Below are positions 1 through 5,428 of a stretch of DNA of 7,777 bases, piece after piece. The stretch lies in NCBI GenBank assembly GCA_017632755.1, contig JAGBQU010000211.1, positions 1-7,777 of the forward strand, given 5' to 3'. Below the pieces are notes generated by a model that was not told the origin of the DNA, did not search any database, and saw only the letters and a list, made by a program, of their open reading frames with translations. Origin of the DNA: Lachnospiraceae bacterium. GTDB taxonomy: Bacteria; Bacillota_A; Clostridia; Lachnospirales; Lachnospiraceae. Position numbers and translations under genes: made by a program. The first letter of the stretch is position 1. The number at the start of each line of letters is the position of its first letter.

Positions 1-141
1 ATCGTCTCGGAAGGGATCGAGACAGAGAAACAGTACAACACCATGGAAAATCTGGGGATCGATTATATACAGGGATATTACTTTGCCAAGCCTCTGCCGG
101 AGAGAGAATTCCTGGAATTTTTGACCATGAACGGTGCGTAG
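1..141 (+). CDS. EAL-domain protein, C-terminal fragment (cyclic-di-GMP phosphodiesterase type)
   Basis: The open frame enters from the left edge and ends at TAG, leaving 46 codons. Visible motifs are SEGIET at residues 3-8, followed by an LGIDYIQGYYFAKPLP stretch at about residues 18-33. These match the end of EAL domains (family patterns EGVET and GxDxxQGYxFxxPxP), which hydrolyse cyclic-di-GMP to pGpG. The catalytic EAL signature and most metal ligands lie upstream of the window, so activity cannot be judged, and any GGDEF, PAS or membrane part is unseen. The gene ends just before the hairpin at 147-182, so it is probably the last gene of its transcript. Family assignment is strong; the exact function is inferred. 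Confidence 0.85.
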   Translation: MVSEGIETEKQYNTMENLGIDYIQGYYFAKPLPEREFLEFLTMNGA

Positions 142-146
142 GAATA

Positions 147-182
147 AAAGAAAGACCTGACTTGCATGTCAGGTCTTTCTTT
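147..182. terminator. Bidirectional rho-independent terminator
   Basis: There is a perfect 15-bp stem, 147-161 pairing with 168-182 (arm AAAGAAAGACCTGAC), with a 6-nt loop TTGCAT. The core AGACCTGAC is GC-rich. The stem ends are A- and T-rich on both sides, giving a TCTTTCTTTC tail on the plus strand and TCTTTCTTTTATT on the minus strand. It lies between two convergent genes, 5 bp after the EAL gene stop and 17 bp after the prs stop, and can terminate both transcripts. Confidence 0.9.
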
Positions 183-199
183 CGTGCCTTGTGCTCTTT

Positions 200-1384
200 T
201 TAATATTCTCCTGCTTTGTATCTGTTTACAAGAGACTGTATCCTGTCACTCGGGTTAAGCAGATCACTGATGGAGGTGTCATGGTTTAAGGTGTCGATGA
301 GATATGCGATGTATTTGCTCATATCGCAGTCGATATAGTACGGACGATCAAGCAGCTCCGGAGTCTGGTAGATGAGGTTCGTGGTCAGAACCTTATCGAT
401 ATAGCCCTCCTCGTAAGCCTTGTCGAATTTCTCGAGACCATTGGTAAAAAGACCAAAGGTGGCGAAGACGAAGATACGTCCTGCTTTTCTCTTTTTCAGT
501 TCATATGCAACCTCAAGCATGCTCTCGCCGGAGGAGATCATATCGTCGATGATGATCATGTCCTTGCCTTCCACGCTCGTGCCCAAAAATTCGTGAGCCA
601 CGATCGGGTTGCGACCGTTTACGATCTGGGTGTAGTCGCGCCTTTTGTAGAACATACCCATATCGAGTCCGAGAACGTTTGCTGTGTAGATGGCACGTCC
701 CATACCACCCTCATCCGGGCTGATGACCATCATGTGTTCGGAATCGATCTTGAGATCCTTCACATGTTTGAGCAGGCCCTTGATAAACTGGTAGGCCGGC
801 TGTACGGTTTCAAAGCCGTGAAGCGGGATCGCATTTTGTACACGCGGATCGTGTGCATCAAAGGTGATGATGTTGTCAACACCCATGCCGACAAGCTCCT
901 GAAGAGCGAGCGCACAGTCGAGAGACTCGCGGGAGTTTCTCTTGTGCTGGCGGCTCTCATACAAAAACGGCATGATCACGGTTATTCTTCTCGCTTTACC
1001 TCCAACTGCGGCGATCAGACGTTTGAGATCTTGATAGTGATCATCCGGTGACATGTGATTTTCATGTCCGCAAAGGGAGTAGGTCAGAGAGTAGTTGCAG
1101 ACATCGACAAGGAAATACAGATCATTTCCGCGTACGGATTCCAGAATTACACCCTTTGCCTCTCCTGAGCCAAAACGCGGAACCTTGGTATTTAAAATGT
1201 AGGAGTCCCGCTGATATCCGGAGAAAGCCAGGCTGTCCTTGTGTGCATTTTCTCTGGCGGTTCTCCAGTCAACCAGATACTGGTTCACCTTCTCGCCGAG
1301 CTGGCTGCAGCCCTCGAGGGGAATAATACCCAGCGCACCGACCGGGATGGTTTCCAAGTTTCTCATGTCTTCACGTTTTTCCAT
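200..1384 (-). CDS. prs: Ribose-phosphate pyrophosphokinase (PRPP synthetase), long clostridial form
   Basis: It makes 5-phosphoribosyl-1-pyrophosphate from ribose 5-phosphate and ATP in the cytoplasm, feeding purine, pyrimidine, NAD, His and Trp synthesis. The 394-aa product has PRFGSGE (69-75) and ESVRGND (82-88) near the N-terminus, the flexible-loop equivalent SRQHKRNSRES (144-154), DAHDPRVQ (176-183, matching the canonical DLHAxQIQ), SPDEGGMGRA (222-231) and a PRPP-binding loop IIIDDMISSGES (277-288). Canonical enzymes are about 315 aa. The extra length is mostly insertions at about residues 42-66 and 95-118 and a longer C-terminus. I chose ATG at 1384, which has GAGG 6 nt upstream. A GTG at 1396 in the same frame would add 4 residues and overlap the dnaI stop as GTGA, but lacks a good ribosome binding site. 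It is the third gene of the minus-strand operon. Confidence 0.9.
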   Translation of the reverse strand: MEKREDMRNLETIPVGALGIIPLEGCSQLGEKVNQYLVDWRTARENAHKDSLAFSGYQRDSYILNTKVPRFGSGEAKGVILESVRGNDLYFLVDVCNYSLTYSLCGHENHMSPDDHYQDLKRLIAAVGGKARRITVIMPFLYESRQHKRNSRESLDCALALQELVGMGVDNIITFDAHDPRVQNAIPLHGFETVQPAYQFIKGLLKHVKDLKIDSEHMMVISPDEGGMGRAIYTANVLGLDMGMFYKRRDYTQIVNGRNPIVAHEFLGTSVEGKDMIIIDDMISSGESMLEVAYELKKRKAGRIFVFATFGLFTNGLEKFDKAYEEGYIDKVLTTNLIYQTPELLDRPYYIDCDMSKYIAYLIDTLNHDTSISDLLNPSDRIQSLVNRYKAGEY

Positions 1385-1392
1385 GAATATCC

Positions 1393-2367
1393 TCACTTTC
1401 TAAGTTCCATGTTTATTTTCTTGATCATTCGTATATCCCTGCCCGAAAATTGATATAGTTTAAAATGACTGCTGATACGGGAAAAAATGCGATCGGAATA
1501 CCGATCCCTCAGCTCTGCCAGTGAAAGATTGGTGGAGATGAGTGTTGCATGCTTTGCCAGATGCCGCTCATTTAAAATGGAAAAGAGCGAGGATGCGACA
1601 AAGGCGTTGGTCAGCTCCGTCCCCAGATCGTCGATGATGAGAAGATCGCAGCCCGCCAGATCCGCCTGCAGGCCGGCCAGTGTGTCCTTCGACTTCGCAT
1701 CAAAGGTGGCTTTGCCGAGCAGATCAAAAAGGGCGCCGGCGCTGAAATAGATGACAGAATATCCCCGATCGAGCAGATCCTTTGCAATACAGTTGGAAAG
1801 AAAGGATTTACCCGTACCTACTGTACCACAAAAAAACAGGTTTTGGTAGTCCGTCTTGAAATCTTGTGTGAATTTTTGTGCTGCCTTTACGGCTTCCTGA
1901 TACCGCTTCAGATCTTCCCCTTCATAATAATCATAGGAAAGAGTGGAAAAATTTTCCCTCTCGAGCATATCCGAGAGATTGGACTGGCTGTACAACAGGT
2001 CGATGATCTTTTGCTCAAAACAGCTGCACTTCTGATTCCGGCGATAGCCGGTGTCCTGACATAGCCGGCAGCTATAGACCGGATCCAGATAGTCGGGGGA
2101 AAACCCATGCTCGGCGAGGAGCTGTTTTTTCTTTTCGGAGAGCTCGCGCAGCCTTTGTTTCATCATCGGAAGCGCCTGTTCATCGCCCATCAGCATCTTT
2201 TTGCCCTGAGCAACACAAAGAGAGGAGATAGACTCCTCTATCTCCCGGTATTCGGGGATCCTTTGGTATACGGTATCCAGATGCGTAAGCTGCAGCTGTC
2301 TGTTCTGATCCTGCGTGCGCTCATAGGAACGCAGGATGGAATCGTATTGTGCGTTTGTAAGTGACAC
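1393..2367 (-). CDS. dnaI: DnaI/DnaC-type replicative helicase loader (AAA+ ATPase)
   Basis: A 324-aa AAA+ ATPase predicted to load the hexameric replicative helicase onto DNA at initiation and restart. The N-terminal 90 residues are helical and charged. A cysteine cluster C100-x2-C103-x10-C114-x-C116 resembles the zinc-binding part of DnaI and related loaders. The AAA+ core shows Walker A GTVGTGKS (181-188), Walker B DLLIIDD (241-247), sensor-1 N280 in TLISTN, and a candidate arginine finger in SDRIFSRI (291-298). The start is GTG, supported by a perfect AGGAGG at 2374-2379 with 6-nt spacing. The stop TGA is 8 nt before the preferred prs start. IstB transposase helpers share the ATPase fold, but the cysteine module and the neighbouring DnaD-family gene favour the replication role. 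It is often annotated dnaC or 'ATP-binding protein'. Confidence 0.87.
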   Translation of the reverse strand: MSLTNAQYDSILRSYERTQDQNRQLQLTHLDTVYQRIPEYREIEESISSLCVAQGKKMLMGDEQALPMMKQRLRELSEKKKQLLAEHGFSPDYLDPVYSCRLCQDTGYRRNQKCSCFEQKIIDLLYSQSNLSDMLERENFSTLSYDYYEGEDLKRYQEAVKAAQKFTQDFKTDYQNLFFCGTVGTGKSFLSNCIAKDLLDRGYSVIYFSAGALFDLLGKATFDAKSKDTLAGLQADLAGCDLLIIDDLGTELTNAFVASSLFSILNERHLAKHATLISTNLSLAELRDRYSDRIFSRISSHFKLYQFSGRDIRMIKKINMELRK

Positions 2368-2373
2368 AGGAAA

Positions 2374-2379
2374 CCTCCT
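2374..2379 (-). promoter_or_regulatory. Ribosome binding site fixing the dnaI GTG start
   Basis: AGGAGG on the minus strand lies 6 nt before GTG at 2367 and overlaps the TAG stop (2380-2378) of the upstream DnaD-family gene. This supports a GTG start and suggests translational coupling. Confidence 0.85.
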
Positions 2380-3394
2380 AATTGCTGATGATCTGTTTTT
2401 CTAAGCTTGCAAAATCATAGGAATTTTGTTTGAAGTCGTGAAAGCGGCTGCCTGCGGATGCGGGCTGCTTGACCACGGCCTTTTTCTCCTGGCGATATTT
2501 CTGCTCACCTGCGTCAATCTGTTCCTTTGTCTTATACCCATCGGTAAACCAGCTTGAGAGGATGGCGTCCGCATACTCGATGCGGTGTGAGTCCACCGCA
2601 AGTACCGTTTTTTCACATGCGTAGCCGATGATGCTTTGTGAAAAACCGTACTCCTGCGTCCATTTCCGGATATAGGCAACCTCCGTATCGGTCGGAACAC
2701 TTGCCTTTCCGAGCGCTTTCATGACCGTATAGACAAGCTTATCATGCTTGCCCTGGCGCAGCTTTGCCTGACGGACCGTTTTGATCTCGCTCTCCGCCCA
2801 GTCGAGTGCGACCCGCTCGATGTACTTCATATCCTTTTTATCCTTGCTGACACAGTATTCGATCAGATAATCCATCAGTTCAGGCGTCAGCTTGAGGTCA
2901 TGATAGATGAAAAGGAGCGAGCGCAGATCGCTTTCGGAAAGGAGCCTGCCCAGATAAGTCTCTGCGACAAAACGGATCTGGCAAAACTCCTCATCGGATG
3001 CAAACTGCTCCAGCTGTGAAGCGGTGTACTGCTGTTTGACAGAGTAGAGCTTGGGCTGGATGGGTACGATCGTGGCACCGGCACTGGTCGTTGCGGGTTT
3101 GCGCAGATCCTGCAGATGTATTCCGATAATGTTGCGCTGTTCATCGTAATCGAGCGTGAGAAGATTGACTTTCTCCCAATATTTCAGTGCACGTATCACA
3201 TCTTTTTCCGTGTGGTTGAACTTGTCGGCGATCTCGGAGATGCTTGTCGTCCGTCCGGCGCTCATGATACGTAATAAATATAAGTATACCTTTAGCTGTG
3301 CATCGTTTGCGTCCTTCATATAATCGTCAAAAAAACGATTTGATATGACAGTGGCGTCAAGATAGCTGTCGCTGTAAAGGTTCAGACTAGCCAT
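2378..3394 (-). CDS. DnaD/DnaB-family primosomal protein with two DDBH2 domains
   Basis: A 338-aa protein predicted to remodel DNA and help DnaI deliver the helicase during replication initiation. Residues about 15-95 look like the winged-helix N-terminal DDBH1 domain (VYLYLLRIMSAGRTTSISEI). Two DDBH2 repeats follow. The first, at about 125-205, carries YIERVALDW (191-199). The second, at about 215-290, carries YADAILSSWFTDGY (274-287). Both fit the family YxxxIxxxW signature. The tail RFHDFKQNSYDF (317-328) resembles the conserved FxNFxQRxYD end of many clostridial DnaD proteins. Bacillus subtilis DnaD has one DDBH2 and DnaB has two, and dnaB sits directly before dnaI there, so by architecture and position this is the DnaB-like co-loader. 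ATG at 3394 has AGGTGA 7 nt upstream. An in-frame TTG at 3454 lies upstream of the predicted -10 and was rejected. Confidence 0.85.
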   Translation of the reverse strand: MASLNLYSDSYLDATVISNRFFDDYMKDANDAQLKVYLYLLRIMSAGRTTSISEIADKFNHTEKDVIRALKYWEKVNLLTLDYDEQRNIIGIHLQDLRKPATTSAGATIVPIQPKLYSVKQQYTASQLEQFASDEEFCQIRFVAETYLGRLLSESDLRSLLFIYHDLKLTPELMDYLIEYCVSKDKKDMKYIERVALDWAESEIKTVRQAKLRQGKHDKLVYTVMKALGKASVPTDTEVAYIRKWTQEYGFSQSIIGYACEKTVLAVDSHRIEYADAILSSWFTDGYKTKEQIDAGEQKYRQEKKAVVKQPASAGSRFHDFKQNSYDFASLEKQIISN

Positions 3395-3436
3395 GTTAAT
3401 ATCACCTGTTTCCCAATAATCTTTAAAGCAAAACCG

Positions 3437-3464
3437 ATTATACCACACTCTCAAAAAAAAGCAA
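3437..3464 (-). promoter_or_regulatory. Predicted sigma-A promoter of the dnaD-like/dnaI/prs operon
   Basis: On the minus strand, -10 TATAAT (3442-3437) is preceded by TG one base away, making an extended -10 (TGGTATAAT). -35 TTGCTT (3464-3459) has 16-bp spacing. The expected transcription start is near 3430, giving a leader of about 36 nt. The -35 overlaps the T-run and the stem edge of the murC terminator. Confidence 0.75.
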
Positions 3465-3496
3465 ACGAAAGGGCGTCCACACAGGCCCTTTCGTTT
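3453..3496 (-). terminator. Rho-independent terminator downstream of murC
   Basis: A 12-bp perfect stem, 3463-3474 pairing with 3485-3496 (arm AAACGAAAGGGC on the plus strand), with a 10-nt loop. On the minus strand it is followed by GC and then eight T residues (3460-3453), so it terminates leftward transcription arriving from murC. The plus-strand side has only TTTTG and would be a weak terminator. Confidence 0.85.
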
Positions 3497-3520
3497 TGTG
3501 CATACATTGCTTGATTCTGT

Positions 3521-3538
3521 TGTGGAAAATGTGGATAA
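3521..3538 (-). repeat. Double DnaA-box unit, copy 1
   Basis: This 18-bp unit (plus strand TGTGGAAAATGTGGATAA) recurs at 3670-3687 with a single mismatch and in the same orientation, 149 bp apart. It consists of two abutting 9-mers, the second being the perfect box. Confidence 0.8.
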
Positions 3539-3636
3539 AAGGGTGACATATTGTCCCTTGTATCCGATAAAACGCCTGTGGATACCAGTCGTTAAGAGGT
3601 TGTCGGGTTTGAGATTTTATGTAAACCGAGCAGCAA

Positions 3637-3658
3637 ATCTTTCCACAATGGGAAAGAT
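3637..3658. repeat. Short inverted repeat inside the DnaA-box region
   Basis: ATCTTTCC (3637-3644) pairs perfectly with GGAAAGAT (3651-3658) across ACAATG. It has no T-tract, so it is not a terminator. It overlaps the weak CTTTCCACA 9-mer and could be a protein-binding palindrome or a small RNA hairpin in the murC 3' region. Confidence 0.5.
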
Positions 3659-3669
3659 GTCCCATGATC

Positions 3670-3687
3670 TGTGGAAAAGGTGGATAA
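3670..3687 (-). repeat. Double DnaA-box unit, copy 2
   Basis: Plus strand TGTGGAAAAGGTGGATAA, 17 of 18 positions identical to copy 1. It ends one base before the murC stop codon (3691-3689), so it is just outside the coding sequence. Confidence 0.8.
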
Positions 3688-3688
3688 C

Positions 3689-5065
3689 TCAGTGTCCGAG
3701 CAGCCTTTCCCCGATTTTTACTACATCTCCGGCACCCATAGTTATCAACAGATCATTTTTTTTGCAATTTTGCAATAAAAAATTTTCGATCTCGTCAAAG
3801 CTTGGAAAATAGTAGCAGGGTTTGCCGAGTGCGATGATCTTTTCCTGCAGCGTGCGTGAGCTGATGCCGAGCGTATCCGTCTCTCTGGCGGCATAGATGT
3901 CGGGAAGAACGATCACATCGGCAAGCGACAGTGCATCCGCAAAGTCGTCCAAAAAGGATTTGGTTCTTGTGTAGGTATGCGGCTGAAATACGCAGACGAG
4001 ACGATCGTGCGGGTAGTTGGCTGCGGCCCGCAGTGTCGCACGGATCTCGGTCGGGTGGTGCGCATAGTCGTCGAGTATGTTCACGCCCCCGATGCTTCCT
4101 TTACATTCAAAACGTCTGTCGGTTCCGGTAAAACGGGAGAGCCCTTCCCTGCTATACATGCGTTCTACGCCGAGCAGATCACAGAGCGCGATAACGGAAA
4201 GGGCATTGTATACATTGTGTTCTCCCGTTACGCCCAGTGTGAAGGTCTCCTTTTCCTGTCCGTGGCACAGGGTAAAGGTCGGCCTTGCAAACTCGTCATA
4301 TGTAATGTCCTCGGCATAGTAGTCGGATCCGGACTTAGATCCGAAGGTGATGATGTTACACGTCAGACCGTCTGTGATGCTTTCCACTCCGGGTATATCG
4401 CTGTTTATGATCAGTGTTCCGTCTGAGGGAAGCAGAGCGGCAAATTCGTGGAAAGAGTGGCGGATGTCGTCGATATCCTTAAAAAAGTCCAGGTGATCCT
4501 CCTCCACATTGAGGATGATGCCGATGCTGGGGAAAAAGCTCAAAAAGCTGTTGGTATATTCACAGGCTTCCGTGACAAAGTAGGGGGAACGGCCGATGCG
4601 GATGTTGCCGCCGATGGATTTTAAGATGCCGCCTACGCTGATCGTGGGATCCAGATCCGCCCGAAGCAGAATCTCGGAGATCATCGAGGTTGTTGTCGTC
4701 TTGCCGTGGGTTCCGCTCACCGCGATTGCCGTCGGATAGTTTTTCATGATCTGTCCGAGCAGCTCGGCGCGCGTCATCGTCGGGATGTTCTGACTGCGTG
4801 CGGCAGAAAGCTCAGGGTTGTCATCATGGATCGCAGCCGTGTAGACGACCAGATCGATATCGGAGGTAATATTTTCGCTCCGCTGTCCATACATTATTTG
4901 TATACCATGTCCCTCCAGGGTATCCGTGAGCTCAGAACGGTGCGAGTCGGAACCGCTGATCGTAAATTTCTCCTGTGCCAGGATCTCGGCAAGTCCGCTC
5001 ATGCTGATGCCGCCGATACCGATAAAGTGGACATGAATGGGATTATGAAAATCTATTTTGTACAT
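3689..5065 (-). CDS. murC: UDP-N-acetylmuramate--L-alanine ligase
   Basis: A 458-aa cytoplasmic ligase that adds L-alanine to UDP-N-acetylmuramic acid using ATP, the first step of peptidoglycan stem-peptide assembly. The N-terminal UDP-binding domain has HFIGIGGISMSGLA (13-26). The central ATPase domain has the P-loop SGTHGKTTT (117-125), TEACEY (165-170), NVEEDHLDFF (186-195) and GEHNVYNAL (281-289). The C-terminal domain begins around RRFE (317-320), with DDYAHHPTE (332-340) and PHTYTR (362-367). HFIGIGG and DDYAHHPTE distinguish MurC from MurD, MurE and MurF. Length is normal for the family and all key motifs are intact. ATG at 5065 has AGGAG 6 nt upstream. It appears monocistronic, with its own predicted promoter and a terminator about 190 bp after the stop. 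Confidence 0.96.
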   Translation of the reverse strand: MYKIDFHNPIHVHFIGIGGISMSGLAEILAQEKFTISGSDSHRSELTDTLEGHGIQIMYGQRSENITSDIDLVVYTAAIHDDNPELSAARSQNIPTMTRAELLGQIMKNYPTAIAVSGTHGKTTTTSMISEILLRADLDPTISVGGILKSIGGNIRIGRSPYFVTEACEYTNSFLSFFPSIGIILNVEEDHLDFFKDIDDIRHSFHEFAALLPSDGTLIINSDIPGVESITDGLTCNIITFGSKSGSDYYAEDITYDEFARPTFTLCHGQEKETFTLGVTGEHNVYNALSVIALCDLLGVERMYSREGLSRFTGTDRRFECKGSIGGVNILDDYAHHPTEIRATLRAAANYPHDRLVCVFQPHTYTRTKSFLDDFADALSLADVIVLPDIYAARETDTLGISSRTLQEKIIALGKPCYYFPSFDEIENFLLQNCKKNDLLITMGAGDVVKIGERLLGH

Positions 5066-5095
5066 AGCGCTCTCCTAAATACAATTTTTTCTTAT

Positions 5096-5125
5096 AGTAT
5101 ATCCCAGTTGTAAAAAAAAATCCAA
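5096..5125 (-). promoter_or_regulatory. Predicted murC promoter
   Basis: On the minus strand, -35 TTGGAT (5125-5120) and -10 TATACT (5101-5096) are separated by 18 bp that include an eight-T run. The leader would be about 25 nt. The -35 is imperfect and spacing is at the upper end, so the exact boxes are uncertain. Confidence 0.5.
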
Positions 5126-5290
5126 CTTTTCTTATATAGAAGCAGGCGGGCGGGAATGAGTGAAAAGAATTTTTTTGTGAAAGAGGGAAAATTATGTGCA
5201 ACTCAGACAAAAAACAAACAGTTTTATAGTAAAATTGGTGATTATACGCATTTTTATTGGAAAATGAGCAATTTTTTAACACAAATGTTG

Positions 5291-5319
5291 TTCACTTTAC
5301 AAAAAAAATATGCTATAAT
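5291..5319 (+). promoter_or_regulatory. Predicted promoter of the glgCD operon
   Basis: -35 TTCACT (5291-5296), a 17-bp spacer and -10 TATAAT (5314-5319), with TG one base before the -10 (TGCTATAAT, extended -10). The predicted start near 5326 leaves a leader of about 100 nt before glgC. Confidence 0.75.
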
Positions 5320-5366
5320 CAAGCTACCTTTATGGAAATCGCATAAAACACTTGCGCGCTGATCGC

Positions 5367-5404
5367 AAAAAAATGTATATGCGGAGTCCGACTACAGATT
5401 TTTT
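5367..5404 (+). other. Imperfect hairpin in the glgC leader
   Basis: A run of A residues plus T (5368-5374) can pair with ATTTTTT (5398-5404), and GTA (5375-5377) with TAC (5393-5395), leaving a two-base AG bulge. The loop contains CGGAGTCCG. The stem is AU-dominated and weak. I recognise no riboswitch class. It lies about 25 nt upstream of the glgC start, so an effect on translation or transcription is possible but unproven. Confidence 0.3.
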
Positions 5405-5428
5405 ATTACACAAGTGAGAGGTGATGAC

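Larger units (their letters stand above)
3521..3687 (-). promoter_or_regulatory. Cluster of DnaA-box-like 9-mers
   Basis: Five 9-mers related to the DnaA box TTATCCACA all read on the minus strand. 3530-3538 is a perfect TTATCCACA. 3521-3529 and 3670-3678 are TTTTCCACA (one mismatch). 3577-3585 is GTATCCACA (one mismatch). 3679-3687 is TTATCCACC (one mismatch). The pairs 3521-3538 and 3670-3687 are back-to-back with no gap. A weaker plus-strand CTTTCCACA (two mismatches) lies at 3639-3647. The cluster fills the stretch between the murC stop and its terminator, starting 57 bp upstream of the -35 of the helicase-loader operon. DnaA binding is inferred; the pattern itself is seen directly. Confidence 0.75.
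5066..5428. other. AT-rich divergent intergenic region between murC and glgC
   Basis: This 363-bp region has no supported gene. It holds the murC promoter on the left, the glgC promoter on the right and, in between (about 5126-5290), AT-rich sequence with A- and T-runs and one short G-rich patch (GGCGGGCGGG near 5145-5154). The patch has too few G-tracts for a classical quadruplex. The 5320-5428 part is the glgC leader. Confidence 0.7.

Noticed and set aside
593..1051. 152-codon plus-strand open frame
   Set aside because: It is antisense to the well-supported prs gene and has no independent evidence of coding.
3541..3557. Small imperfect hairpin GGGTGACA-TAT-TGTCCC
   Set aside because: It has only about six base pairs with a bulge and no T-tract. 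It is not distinguishable from chance.
3497..3688. Possible chromosomal origin (oriC) because of the DnaA-box cluster
   Set aside because: No dnaA or dnaN gene is present and there is no clear AT-rich unwinding element or DnaA-trio pattern beside the boxes. A regulatory or titration site is a better fit.
3742..3750. TTATCAACA, a one-mismatch DnaA box on the plus strand
   Set aside because: It lies inside the murC coding sequence, encoding part of the conserved LLITMG stretch, and is in the opposite orientation to the cluster. It may be coincidental.
3498..3812. 104-codon plus-strand open frame across the DnaA-box region and the end of murC
   Set aside because: Half of it is antisense to murC, there is no ribosome binding site, and it has no recognisable motif.
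5043..5282. 79-codon minus-strand open frame overlapping the murC start
   Set aside because: It overlaps the murC promoter, ribosome binding site and first codons, and has no protein-like composition or ribosome binding site.
5281..5295. AACA/TGTT half-sites just upstream of and overlapping the glgC -35
   Set aside because: The inverted repeat is only 4 bp in AT-rich DNA and does not match a known operator such as a CcpA cre site.
5156..5362. 68-codon plus-strand open frame starting MSEKNFF
   Set aside because: It has no convincing ribosome binding site, runs through the glgC promoter and leader, and has AT-rich, low-complexity composition. It is probably a chance frame in AT-rich DNA.
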